Shown here piece by piece: positions 8,332 through 17,820 of a stretch of DNA of 64,000 nucleotides. Numbering within the stretch: the stretch's first letter is position 1; each line of letters starts with the position of its first letter. Made by a program: the position numbers and the translations under genes. The notes below the pieces were generated by a model. That model worked only from the letters and a program-made list of their open reading frames with translations, was not told the origin of the DNA and did no database searches. Origin of the DNA: JADLHS01 sp039806955 (lineage in GTDB: Bacteria; Verrucomicrobiota; Verrucomicrobiia; Limisphaerales; JADLHS01); contig JBDHQI010000004.1 in the NCBI GenBank assembly GCA_039806955.1, positions 62,001 through 126,000 on the forward strand, written 5' to 3'.

Positions 8332-10866
8332 ATGATCCGAAATAAATTCTGGCGGTTGACCATTGTCATCCTTCTCATCCTCTGGTCGCTTTACGAAACG
8401 TATCCTCCCACCACGGGTGACCTGATCGCGCAGTTTCAGAAGCAGGCGCGGGTTATTCCCGGGGACACGACCATTTCCAACATTGTTTTCACCGCGCGCG
8501 AGTTGGAGAAGACCGTGCCGAACAAGCAATACGGTAATCTGCTGGAGGCGGTGGGCACGAATGACATCGCGGGCTTCTTCCCGTTTAACGCCGCCGGCCA
8601 ACCTAATCCGACCACTTACATCCTGAATCGTCTGCAACGCGAGGTGGCGGGCCGGATTAAACTCGGACTGGATTTGCGGGGCGGCACCTCGTTCCTCATG
8701 GAATTGGATACGAGCGTGCTTTCGACCAACGACACAGCCGGGGCGGTTTCTCAAGCCGTGGAAGTGATCCGGAAACGGGTGGACCGGTTTGGCGTGGCGG
8801 AGCCGGTGATTCTGCCGCAGGGGGACAATCGGATTCTAGTACAACTGCCAGGGCTTTCGGAAGATGACCGGAATCGCGCTGTTTCCAACCTGCAGAAAAC
8901 CGCCTTTTTGGAATTCCGCCTGGCGCACGAACGCACGGATCAATTGGTGCAAACCGGAGAAATTCCTCCGGGTTATGAGTTGCTCAAACGGCGGGAACAC
9001 ACAGCCCAAGGCGAGCGGCTCGAGCAGGTGGTGGTCAAGCGCAAGGGCGAACCCGGGCTGACCGGCAACATCATTAAAAAAGCCGCAGCCATGCGCGGCA
9101 ACATGGGCGAGCTGGAAATTGATTTTGAATTGACGCCCGCCGGCGCGGAGCGGTTCGCCGAAGTCACCAAGGAAAACAAAGGCCGGCGCCTGGCCATTGT
9201 GCTGGACGGGCAATTGTATTCCGCGCCCAACATCAACGAGCCGATTCTGACGGGGAGCGGACGGATTACGGGTAATTTTGATATTGGCAGTGCGCGCGAG
9301 CTGGCGGGGGTGATGGAAAATCCGCTCAAAGCGCCGTTGCGCTTACTGTCCTCGAAAAACGTGGATCCAACCCTCGGTAAAGATTCAATCCGGAGCGGGA
9401 TGACGGCATCCGCAATTGGCGTCATTCTCGTGGTGCTGTTCATGTTGGTCTATTACCGGGTGGCGGGAGTGATTGCCAATATCGCGCTGCTGACGAACAT
9501 CGTTATTTTGCTCGGGGTCATGTGCGCCATTGGCGCCACCTTCACTCTACCGGGCATCGCGGGAATTGTGTTGACCATCGGGATGGCGGTGGACGCCAAC
9601 GTGCTCATTTATGAGCGCATTCGGGAGGAAAAGGAGAAGGGTAAATCGTTGCGCGGGGCCATTGCCGCCGGCTATGACCGGGCCTTCAGCACGATTTTTG
9701 ACTCGAACCTCACGACGCTGATCGCTTCCGTGATTTTGATTTTCATGGGCACCGCCTCGGTGAAAGGTTTCGGCGTGACCCTGACGATTGGTGTAACCGC
9801 GAGCTTGTTCACGGCGCTGGTCGTCACCCGTTTGATCTTTGACTGGTTGCTGGCCAAGAACTTGATCAAGGACGTAAAGATGATGCACTTGGTGCGCACG
9901 TCCAAACTGGACTTTCTCAAGTGGGCGAAACCGATGGCGATCATCAGCGTCTCGGTCATGCTGATTGGCCTTGGTTTCGGAGTTTACAAAGGGAATCGGA
10001 TTTATGGCGTCGAGTTCACGGGAGGCGATACGATTCAGCTCTCGGTGAATCAGTCGCACCTGGTGGACACCGCGAAATTGCGGGCGGCGGTTGATGAGCT
10101 TAAGGTGGGCGAATCCATGATCAGCTACCAATCTGATTTGGGCAGCGGGGTGAAAGCGCTGCAATTAACCTTGCGCGGTAGTGAGTCGGCGGGGGGTGAA
10201 AACATCAGCGACATTGACAAGTTAGTGGTGGGAAAATTGCAAACCACTTTTCCTGAAGCCGAATTTATGGTGAAAAGCATGGACAAGGTCGGGCCGCTGG
10301 TGGGCAAGGAAATCCGCAACAGCGCCATTACCTCCGTTTTACTGGCGCTCTTCGGAATTTTGGTCTATGTCGCCTTTCGTTATGAATTTTCCTTCGCTGT
10401 CGCGGCGGTCGTCGCCATTTTGCACGACATTTTAATCACGGCGGGCATTTATTTCATGACGCCACGGGAGCTGAACAGCACCGTCATTGCGGCGCTGCTG
10501 ACCATCGTCGGTTTCTCCATCAACGACACCATCGTGATCTTCGACCGGATTCGGGAAGATTTGCGGCTGGGCGTGCGCGGCTCCTTCCGCGAGGTGATCA
10601 ATCAAGCGCTCAATCAGACTTTAAGCCGAACTTTGATCACGACCGGCACCGTGGTGCTGGCGACGCTTGCGCTCTACATTTTTGGCGGCGGGCCGGTAAA
10701 TGATTTTGCCTTCACCTTCCTGGTGGGCAGTATTGTCGGAACGTACTCGTCCATTTATGTTGCGAGCGCCCTGGTGTTGTGGTGGCATAAGGGGCAGCGT
10801 CCGGCATTGGGCAGCGCGCCCGTGGTTTCCTCCAGGGGCGGCGCCACGGCGGCGGCCAAGGCTTGA
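8332..10866 (+). CDS. secDF: Fused protein translocase subunit SecDF
   Basis: Proton-driven RND-family membrane protein that aids late steps of Sec export. The 844-residue chain contains both SecD and SecF in one polypeptide. The SecD part has an N-terminal membrane segment, a periplasmic domain and L-D-L-R-G-G-T near residue 107. The SecD membrane block contains G-M-A-V-D-A-N-V-L-I-Y-E-R-I-R-E-E near 418-434. The SecF part follows, with V-E-F-T-G-G-D near 560 and S-I-N-D-T-I-V-I-F-D-R-I-R-E near 727-740. Twelve membrane helices are expected. Immediately downstream of yajC. Confidence 0.96.
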   Translation: MIRNKFWRLTIVILLILWSLYETYPPTTGDLIAQFQKQARVIPGDTTISNIVFTARELEKTVPNKQYGNLLEAVGTNDIAGFFPFNAAGQPNPTTYILNRLQREVAGRIKLGLDLRGGTSFLMELDTSVLSTNDTAGAVSQAVEVIRKRVDRFGVAEPVILPQGDNRILVQLPGLSEDDRNRAVSNLQKTAFLEFRLAHERTDQLVQTGEIPPGYELLKRREHTAQGERLEQVVVKRKGEPGLTGNIIKKAAAMRGNMGELEIDFELTPAGAERFAEVTKENKGRRLAIVLDGQLYSAPNINEPILTGSGRITGNFDIGSARELAGVMENPLKAPLRLLSSKNVDPTLGKDSIRSGMTASAIGVILVVLFMLVYYRVAGVIANIALLTNIVILLGVMCAIGATFTLPGIAGIVLTIGMAVDANVLIYERIREEKEKGKSLRGAIAAGYDRAFSTIFDSNLTTLIASVILIFMGTASVKGFGVTLTIGVTASLFTALVVTRLIFDWLLAKNLIKDVKMMHLVRTSKLDFLKWAKPMAIISVSVMLIGLGFGVYKGNRIYGVEFTGGDTIQLSVNQSHLVDTAKLRAAVDELKVGESMISYQSDLGSGVKALQLTLRGSESAGGENISDIDKLVVGKLQTTFPEAEFMVKSMDKVGPLVGKEIRNSAITSVLLALFGILVYVAFRYEFSFAVAAVVAILHDILITAGIYFMTPRELNSTVIAALLTIVGFSINDTIVIFDRIREDLRLGVRGSFREVINQALNQTLSRTLITTGTVVLATLALYIFGGGPVNDFAFTFLVGSIVGTYSSIYVASALVLWWHKGQRPALGSAPVVSSRGGATAAAKA

Positions 10867-10968
10867 GCGACCGGGTTGGTCCATTCCAATCCATGTTTTA
10901 ATTGTAATTTCCATCCGCTCCGAGATGGGGATGATAGGGTTGCTCGTGGCGCGAAAGGCAACTGAATC

Positions 10969-11961
10969 ATGACTGACACTCTCACTATCAATCCTTGGTA
11001 CTGGGGGGGATTCTTGGTCTGCATCCTGTTCTTCCTGGCCTTGGACCTCGGCGTTTTTCATAAACAGGCCCACGTCGTAAAATTCAAGGAAGCCCTGAGC
11101 TGGACCTGCTTATGGGTGGTCCTCTCTCTGGCCTTTGGTTTGTTCCTGGCGCCGCATCTTATTCCCGGTTGGGAAAAGCGGGAGACGGTGGAATTCATTA
11201 CCGGCTACGTGATTGAACTTTCGCTTTCCCTGGATAATGTCTTCGTCATCGCGCTGATCTTCAGTTATTTCCGTGTGCCCGCACCCTATCAGCATCGCGT
11301 GCTGTTCTGGGGCATTTTAGGCGCGTTGCTCATGCGTGGCATGATGATTGCCGTCGGCGCCGCCTTCATCAGAAAATTCAGTTGGGCGCTCTATTTGATG
11401 GGAGCGTTTCTGATTTTTACCGGCATCAAAATGTTGTTTTCCGGCCACGATGGCGTTCATCCACAAAAAAATCTGGCGCTCAGATTCGTGCGCAAATTCC
11501 TCCCTACTACCACCGATTTTCACGGCCAGAAGTTTGTCATTCGCGAGCAGGGCCATTTGATGCTGACGCCGCTGGCCCTGGTGCTGTTGATGGTTGAGAC
11601 CACCGATTTAATTTTTGCGTTGGATTCCATTCCCGCCGTGTTTGCCATCACCACGCAACCGTTCATTGTTTTTACCTCAAACGTCTTCGCCATCCTTGGG
11701 TTGCGCTCGCTTTACTTCGTCCTGGCCGGCGCCATCAGCTACTTCCGTTATCTCAAAGTGGGGTTGGCGTTCGTGCTCGTGTTCATTGGCGTGAAGATGC
11801 TGCTCGCGCCCTCCGGCTCCGAGCCACTGTGGTTCCAAGTTCATATCAGCAGCAACGTCTCGCTGATGGTCGTGGCTGGCGTTATCGCCATTTCCATGAT
11901 GCTTTCAGTCCTTTTCAAGTGGCGCAAAAAACAGACTCGCCGAAACCGCCCGGAGTCGTGA
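10969..11961 (+). CDS. TerC/Alx family integral membrane protein
   Basis: Polytopic membrane protein of 330 residues with about nine predicted helices. Characteristic TerC phrases are I-E-L-S-L-S-L-D-N-V-F-V near residues 82-93 and T-T-D-L-I-F-A-L-D-S-I-P-A-V near 209-222, whose acidic residues are thought to bind metal. Family members act in manganese export and metal homeostasis (Alx, TerC, MeeY). I saw no clear manganese riboswitch fold in the 102 bases upstream. The precise substrate cannot be fixed from sequence. Confidence 0.9.
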   Translation: MTDTLTINPWYWGGFLVCILFFLALDLGVFHKQAHVVKFKEALSWTCLWVVLSLAFGLFLAPHLIPGWEKRETVEFITGYVIELSLSLDNVFVIALIFSYFRVPAPYQHRVLFWGILGALLMRGMMIAVGAAFIRKFSWALYLMGAFLIFTGIKMLFSGHDGVHPQKNLALRFVRKFLPTTTDFHGQKFVIREQGHLMLTPLALVLLMVETTDLIFALDSIPAVFAITTQPFIVFTSNVFAILGLRSLYFVLAGAISYFRYLKVGLAFVLVFIGVKMLLAPSGSEPLWFQVHISSNVSLMVVAGVIAISMMLSVLFKWRKKQTRRNRPES

Positions 11962-11977
11962 CCCTGTAATCTCCCCC

Positions 11978-13729
11978 ATGAAATACCGCTGGCTGCCCGC
12001 ACCATCCCAACCCTTGTTGGTCGGGCCGTTGGCGGCGCGGTTGAATCTTTCCCCGCTGTTGACGCAGTGTCTGATCAATCGCGGCTTGAGCACGCCCGCC
12101 GCCATTCAGCGCTTCTTGCAGCCGCGACTGCGCCATCTGGCCGATCCCTTTCTGTTACCCGACATGGACCAGGCGGTGGCCCGCTTGCTTCACGCCCGCG
12201 CGTTGGGAGAATCGCTGGTGATTTTCGGTGATTACGACGTGGACGGCGTCACTTCCAGCACGTTGTTGCTGCAAACGCTGCGCGCCTTGGGCTGGGCGGT
12301 GAACGCGTATCTGCCGCGCCGCCTGGATGAAGGTTACGGCTTGAGTCAGGAAGGTGTGGAAAATTGCCTGCACAAATATCCCGCCAAAATTTTGTTGGCG
12401 GTGGATTGCGGCTCAACGGCTGGTGAAACCATCGCCTGGCTGAACGATCGCGGCGTGGATGTCATTGTGCTGGATCACCACCAGATCTCGACGCCAGCGC
12501 CGCCCGCCCTGGCGTTAGTCAATCCTCGTGCGGCTTCGCCTGATGCTGCGACGTGCGATGATGAAGCGGTGGGCGCGTTTACCGAGTTATGCTCAGTGGG
12601 GCTGGCTTTCAAACTGGCGCACGCGTTGGTCAAGCGCGGTCGGGAAATCAATCTGCCAGGCGCAAACGACTTTGACGTGCGCACCTTTCTGGATTTGGTG
12701 GCGCTGGGCACGGTGGCGGATCTGGTCCCTCTGGTCGGCGAAAACCGGATTTTGGTTGCGGCTGGCTTTGAACGATTGAACACCACCCGCCGTCCGGGAC
12801 TGATGGCGCTGAAGCAGGTCGCGCAGTCTCCCGAAGTACTCGACACCTTCGACATCGGTTTTCAACTGGCGCCGCGTCTCAACGCCTCGGGCCGCCTGGA
12901 AACCGCGGAAGACTCGTTGCACTTGTTGTTGGCCGAAACGATGGAGGAAGCATTGCCGCTCGCACAGCGCCTGGATTCGCAAAATCGCGAGCGCCAGAAA
13001 ATTGAGCGCGCCATCGTCGAGGAGGTGTCCGGACAAATTCGCGCACGCTTCAATTCGGAAACGGATTTCGTCATTGTGGAAGGGCAGTTGCATTGGCACA
13101 TCGGCGTGGTGGGGGTGGTATCGGCGCGCGTTTTACAGGAGTTTTATCGGCCCACGTTTATCATTGGCGGCGAAGGTGAGAACTGGCGCGGCTCGGGCCG
13201 GAGTGTTGCGGGCTTCGATCTCGCCATGGCGTTGCGTGAATGTGACGATTTGCTCGTGCGCCACGGCGGACACGCGATGGCGGCGGGAGTCACCATCCAG
13301 CCGGACCGGTTGGACGCATTTCGCGCGCGGTTGAATGACATTGCGCGGCGCACGTTGAAGCGGGAGGATTTGCAACCGCCCCTGCGCCTGGATGCCGCAG
13401 TGAAGTTGGAAGACCTTTCGCTGGCGCTGCTGACCGAATTGGAACAGATGAAGCCGATGGGGCAGGAAAATCCGCCGCTGCAATTCTATGCCACCAATCT
13501 ATCGCACCAGCGCCCGCTGCGGCGGGTGGGAGCCGAGCGGCAACACGTCAAAATGTGGGTGACGGATGGTTCAGTTTCGCACGAAGCCATTTGGTGGAAC
13601 GCCGGGAATGGCCATCTGCCGGTGGGGCGGTTTGATCTCGCCTTCGTGCCGCGCATCAACGAATACAAGGAACGTCGCTCGGTGCAGTTGAAGGTCTTGG
13701 ATTGGCGGCCAGCCGCAACGGCGCGTTGA
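11978..13729 (+). CDS. recJ: Single-stranded-DNA-specific exonuclease RecJ
   Basis: 5'-3' exonuclease acting in recombinational and mismatch repair, 583 residues (usual 550-600). Metal-binding motifs of the DHH superfamily are present: G-D-Y-D-V-D-G-V-T near residue 86, and D-H-H near 167. The DHHA1 substrate-binding domain contains R-H-G-G-H-A-M-A-A-G near 428, followed by the C-terminal OB-type domain. It begins 16 bases after the terC-like gene. Confidence 0.95.
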   Translation: MKYRWLPAPSQPLLVGPLAARLNLSPLLTQCLINRGLSTPAAIQRFLQPRLRHLADPFLLPDMDQAVARLLHARALGESLVIFGDYDVDGVTSSTLLLQTLRALGWAVNAYLPRRLDEGYGLSQEGVENCLHKYPAKILLAVDCGSTAGETIAWLNDRGVDVIVLDHHQISTPAPPALALVNPRAASPDAATCDDEAVGAFTELCSVGLAFKLAHALVKRGREINLPGANDFDVRTFLDLVALGTVADLVPLVGENRILVAAGFERLNTTRRPGLMALKQVAQSPEVLDTFDIGFQLAPRLNASGRLETAEDSLHLLLAETMEEALPLAQRLDSQNRERQKIERAIVEEVSGQIRARFNSETDFVIVEGQLHWHIGVVGVVSARVLQEFYRPTFIIGGEGENWRGSGRSVAGFDLAMALRECDDLLVRHGGHAMAAGVTIQPDRLDAFRARLNDIARRTLKREDLQPPLRLDAAVKLEDLSLALLTELEQMKPMGQENPPLQFYATNLSHQRPLRRVGAERQHVKMWVTDGSVSHEAIWWNAGNGHLPVGRFDLAFVPRINEYKERRSVQLKVLDWRPAATAR

Positions 13730-13794
13730 GTCAACGACCGCGTCGCCTGGCCCGTGCCGACGAAGTTATCCCTGCGCCCGTGGCATTTTCCGAT

Positions 13795-15867
13795 TCATCC
13801 AAACGACTGGAGATTCCATTCATCCAACAGATCTTTCGGAATTTCGCTGAGGAAGCGTGAAGGTTGTTGCAGCGTTACGCCTTCTCCGCCAAAACCGGCG
13901 CGCAATAGCGGATAGCAGAGGTATAACTCATTCTTGGCGCGCGTAATGGTCACGTAAAACAGGCGGCGTTCTTCCTCCAACCCAGCGTCGGTTTCCAGGG
14001 AACGAGCCGAGGGGAAGAGTCCGTCACACAACATGATGCTGAAGACCAAGTCGAATTCGAGTCCCTTGGCCTGATGGATGGTGGACAAGCGGATCTTCTC
14101 GTCATCCCGATCGGACGTTTGCTGATGGTCCTCGGCTTCGACATTGGTGAGCAACGCCATTTGGGTCAGAAATTCCGCCACCGTGGCGAATTGTTGCGCA
14201 AAGACCCCGAGCTGTTTCAGGTCGTCGAGCCGGGAGCGATAGTTGGCAAAGTTCTCCTTCAGATAATCGTCGTAGCCGGCTTCGATGGTCACGGCAATCA
14301 TTTTGGCGGCCTGATTGCGCACGTCCGCCGATTCGAGTTGCGCAATGATCGTGACGAATTGCGCCCAAGCCAAAGCTGTCTTTTTGGGGACCACCGTCGC
14401 GCATTTTTGCAGGGCCACCGCCAACGACGGAACCACGGATGGGTTTGAATCCGCATCCACCGGGGCCTCGGATGTCGCGGCGGGTGATTGGCTGATTTCG
14501 GCGGTAGGCAGGGCGGCCGAGAAATGTTTCCACAACTTTTCGGCGCCTTTGCCGCCGATGCCCCGCAGCAGCAACACCAGGCGTTTGAAGGATAATTCGT
14601 CGCGTGGATTGGTGACGAATTTAAGATGGGCCGCGATGTCTTTGATGTGCGCCTGCTCAAAAAAGCGGATGCCGCTGGTAATGCTGAACGGGATGTTGTG
14701 GCGCGTCAGCTCGAGCTGCAATTCCAGCGCGTGAAAGTGGGAGCGATACAACACGGCCATGCGGTTCAGCGGCGTGCCCGCGTCGCGCAGCTCCAGTGCG
14801 CGTTGGGCGACAAAGGTCGCCTGCTGTCCGGCATCCTGACAGGCAACCAGCACCGGTTTATCGCCGGGCTTGCGGGCGGGCGTCAGCACCTTGGTGAACT
14901 GTTCGGTGTTGGCCGCAATGGCCGCATTGGCCACGCGCAAAATTTCCGGTGTGCTGCGGTAATTGGTTTCAATCCGATATATTTTTGCCTGGGGATATCG
15001 ATCGGTGAATTTGAGAATATTTTGGAAATCAGCCCCGCGCCACGCATAGATGCTTTGCGCGTCGTCGCCGACCGCCATGACGTTTTTGGTGGGCGCCGCG
15101 AGCAGATCAATCAAGTGGCTCTGCAGTTTGTTGGTGTCCTGATACTCATCCACGAGAATGAATTGAAAGCGTCGCTGGTAAAGCTCGCGGATGTCCGGCT
15201 GGGTTTGCAACAGTTGCAGCCAGAGGTTCAGCAGGTCATCAAAGTCCATGGCGTTGGTGGCGCGTTTGCGGGCCACGTAGCTTTGTCCCACGGCTTCAAT
15301 CTGCGGCGCGAGTGTATCGAAGTAGCCGTACTCCGTACCCAGAATTTCCGCGACCGATTTTTGACGATTCAACGCGAGCGAAAAAATATCCCCCAGCACC
15401 TCGGGCTTGGGAAAGCGCGTGGCCTTGATGTCAATCTGGGCCTCCGTGATGCAGGTGCCGATCAGATGCCGGGCGTCTTCGCGATCCAGGATGGTAAAAT
15501 CGCGACCGAAGCCGAGCCGCAGCGCGTGCAGCCGCAGAATCCGGTTGCCGATGGAGTGAAAGGTGCCGCCCCAGAGCGTGGTCAATTCCTGCCCCAGCAG
15601 ATCGGCGACGCGCCGCATCATTTCACCCGCCGCCTTGTTGGTGAACGTCAGCAACAGAATGCGGTCAGCGGGAATGCCTTGCTCGAGCAGATAGGCGACG
15701 CGGTAGATTAGCGTGCGGGTTTTGCCTGAGCCAGCGCCCGCAATGACGAGCGCCGCTCCGGGCGGAGCGGTAACGGCGGCATATTGCTGGGGATTCAGTT
15801 CCTTGGCGTAATTAATCGCGAGTTGGACTTCGGATTGAAACGGCCGCAGGACGTAATCACGCGACAT
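13795..15867 (-). CDS. uvrD: UvrD/PcrA/Rep-type DNA helicase
   Basis: Superfamily 1A 3'-5' helicase for nucleotide excision repair and removal of replication obstacles, 690 residues. Walker A A-G-A-G-S-G-K-T-R is at about residues 42-50, motif II V-D-E-Y-Q-D near 230, G-D-D-A-Q-S-I-Y-A-W-R-G-A (motif III) near 260, and the H-Q-A-K-G-L-E-F-D motif V region near 610. There is a low-complexity stretch rich in P, A and S at about 455-490 within the 2B region. UvrD, PcrA and Rep are hard to tell apart here. Convergent with recJ. Confidence 0.9.
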   Translation of the reverse strand: MSRDYVLRPFQSEVQLAINYAKELNPQQYAAVTAPPGAALVIAGAGSGKTRTLIYRVAYLLEQGIPADRILLLTFTNKAAGEMMRRVADLLGQELTTLWGGTFHSIGNRILRLHALRLGFGRDFTILDREDARHLIGTCITEAQIDIKATRFPKPEVLGDIFSLALNRQKSVAEILGTEYGYFDTLAPQIEAVGQSYVARKRATNAMDFDDLLNLWLQLLQTQPDIRELYQRRFQFILVDEYQDTNKLQSHLIDLLAAPTKNVMAVGDDAQSIYAWRGADFQNILKFTDRYPQAKIYRIETNYRSTPEILRVANAAIAANTEQFTKVLTPARKPGDKPVLVACQDAGQQATFVAQRALELRDAGTPLNRMAVLYRSHFHALELQLELTRHNIPFSITSGIRFFEQAHIKDIAAHLKFVTNPRDELSFKRLVLLLRGIGGKGAEKLWKHFSAALPTAEISQSPAATSEAPVDADSNPSVVPSLAVALQKCATVVPKKTALAWAQFVTIIAQLESADVRNQAAKMIAVTIEAGYDDYLKENFANYRSRLDDLKQLGVFAQQFATVAEFLTQMALLTNVEAEDHQQTSDRDDEKIRLSTIHQAKGLEFDLVFSIMLCDGLFPSARSLETDAGLEEERRLFYVTITRAKNELYLCYPLLRAGFGGEGVTLQQPSRFLSEIPKDLLDEWNLQSFG

Positions 15868-15957
15868 GTGGACAGCGTAGGAGACGCGGCCTCCATTTCC
15901 AAGATTCGGAATGAGGGTGGCGTCATTTAATCCATCGCGAGGAAGCCGCCATTGAAC

Positions 15958-16602
15958 TCAGGGGCGCCGGGTGGCGCAAAGTGCCTTTAGCTCGTGCAAA
16001 TCGCGAACGCGATGCGTTGCCGCACTCGAAGGCGGCACGCCAGGACGAAGGATTTGGATGGTGGTAATGCCTAACTGATTGCCGGCGGCGATTTCGGAAT
16101 CGGGATTGTCGCCCACCACGAGAACTTCGTTTGGGTTCAACTGATGCTCCTTCAGAATCGTTTCGAAGAGCGGGCGCTTACCTTGAGTCGGACCGGCGTC
16201 AATCGCATCAATAAGAATACCGGTGAATCGCGGAACAATACCGAGCGCGCGCGCCTTGCTGGCTTGCAGTCGGCGAAAGCCCGACGTCACGAGAAAAAGT
16301 TTTCCCGGCAGGGCGTCGAGTACTGCGAGATCACCGTAGCCATGCAGCGGTTGCGTGATTTCCAGTTGGCTAAAACCGCGACAACCAGCGGCGCGCATCG
16401 CCGATGAAAATCCATATTTCTCCGCCACGAAATCGAAGGGGAAACGCCAACAGTCCGTGAACGCCGCCTCCAGATCATCAGGGGCCACGTCACCCAGATT
16501 GGCCTCCTGAATGGCGTTGAAAATCGGCGCCACGATGGCCGGGCCGATTTCAGTCGCCGCGACCAGGCAACTATCCAGATCAAAAATCCAAGCCTTGATC
16601 AT
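15958..16602 (-). CDS. HAD-superfamily hydrolase
   Basis: Predicted phosphatase of the haloacid dehalogenase superfamily. With the ATG at 16602 the protein has 214 residues and begins M-I-K-A-W-I-F-D-L-D, placing the nucleophile Asp in motif I (D-x-D) at residues 8-10. Motif II (V-T-S-G) and motif IV (V-V-G-D-N-P-D-S-E) are present. A longer frame from a TTG at 16671 would add 23 residues without family similarity, so it is not used. Substrate unknown. Same strand as the HD gene upstream and the helicase gene downstream. Confidence 0.85.
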   Translation of the reverse strand: MIKAWIFDLDSCLVAATEIGPAIVAPIFNAIQEANLGDVAPDDLEAAFTDCWRFPFDFVAEKYGFSSAMRAAGCRGFSQLEITQPLHGYGDLAVLDALPGKLFLVTSGFRRLQASKARALGIVPRFTGILIDAIDAGPTQGKRPLFETILKEHQLNPNEVLVVGDNPDSEIAAGNQLGITTIQILRPGVPPSSAATHRVRDLHELKALCATRRP

Positions 16603-16694
16603 GGAGAGATGATGCGTTGAAACCGGCGCAGGAGCAAATGCTACGGCGGTGCTTGCGGATTGTAGCGACAACTATTGCGCTGGATTGCGGGGCC

Positions 16695-17549
16695 TCAGCG
16701 CTTGGCGGCGAGCTGACTTTCAATGCGCTCGATATGGGCGTCAATTTGTTCGATGTACCAGTTGCGACCGTCGGGGTAAGGATCGTTCAGGAAGCGGTAC
16801 AGACCGTCAAACTCCTTTTGTAATTTCGGCAGCACGTAATCACGCCAGAACGCGGGAGTGCGGGAAATCAATTCCTCCGCGCCGCCAAACTTAGTGATGA
16901 AATCGGTGTGGCCGCGGTCGTGGCGGGCGGCTTCCTGAAATTCCGCGTGCAGGATCGGCAGTTTTTCCACGTAATCCCTGGCGGCCATTTGCCCCAGCAA
17001 ATCCGCCGTGCCCAATGCGTGGCCAACCAGGCGCTCCTCCGCGTTGAGAAAGGAAATACTTTCCAAAAATACATCTATGCCGGTGCAGCGGATCATATTC
17101 TGCACCGCGCGAATGTCGGCGAGGGGAAAGGCTTCACGCGCCAGCAGTTGATTGGTAAATTCGAGGCTGCGCAAAACGTGTGTCGCCGTATATTTCGCTC
17201 CCGTGCCCTCCAGATCATGGCGTCGCTTCAAGTAACCCGTGTCGTGCAGCAGGATGCCAATCAGGCCGCGCTCGAAGTTGTGCCGTGAAATCGTCGGGGT
17301 GGCTCCGGTTTTGGCGCGGCAGTGAAGCAGTCGGGCGAAGCACAACGTGCCTTGCAGCGTATGCTCCAAATCGTGGTAGCGCGCATCGCTGGCCTGGTAA
17401 TCCGGATGTTGCCCGGAGAAACTGTCTTCCACCCAGCCAAAGATGCGATCCACGAATTGCGGATCGCCTTCGGGGTACATGCTCAGATACGCCGTTTGTA
17501 CTTCTAATTTGACGGCGCGCGGGTCGTCGGTGGCCACAATCGCGAACAT
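16695..17549 (-). CDS. HD-domain phosphohydrolase-like protein
   Basis: Metal-dependent HD-superfamily protein of 284 residues. The metal ligands are visible as Y-H-D-L-E-H-T near residues 57-63 and L-L-H-D-T-G-Y near 99-105, with further His/Asp in the helical core. Family members hydrolyse nucleotides, (p)ppGpp or cyclic nucleotides; no specific subfamily is recognised. It precedes the HAD phosphatase gene on the same strand by 92 bases. Confidence 0.75.
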   Translation of the reverse strand: MFAIVATDDPRAVKLEVQTAYLSMYPEGDPQFVDRIFGWVEDSFSGQHPDYQASDARYHDLEHTLQGTLCFARLLHCRAKTGATPTISRHNFERGLIGILLHDTGYLKRRHDLEGTGAKYTATHVLRSLEFTNQLLAREAFPLADIRAVQNMIRCTGIDVFLESISFLNAEERLVGHALGTADLLGQMAARDYVEKLPILHAEFQEAARHDRGHTDFITKFGGAEELISRTPAFWRDYVLPKLQKEFDGLYRFLNDPYPDGRNWYIEQIDAHIERIESQLAAKR

Positions 17550-17820
17550 GCTTGGTCACGATAGAGAAAACAACGAAGCAATGCAGCTAGGAATTGCCCG
17601 GAATCCACTCAGGAATTCTGCGGAAATCCCATCGCATCGCACCGTGGTCGCGCCGCGTAATGGTCCGGGTTCAAAGTTGAGCTTTGGCAGGAGATTGTGG
17701 CGCAAAATTGTCAAAATCACCTTGCCAATGACCGCGTAGAGACGGGGGCGAGCTTTGCGCCGCCTAATCACTTCCCAAATAAGATTTTATTTAGACTGCT
17801 GTTCAGGCAGACTGAATCGG

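Noticed and set aside
10867..10968. Possible yybP-ykoY manganese riboswitch before the TerC-like gene
   Set aside because: The 102-base gap lacks the conserved riboswitch core and shows no strong fold by eye.
14626..15711. 361-codon open frame on the plus strand over the helicase gene
   Set aside because: It is antisense to uvrD, which has full helicase motifs; the frame is open because of GC-rich codon structure and has no domain features.
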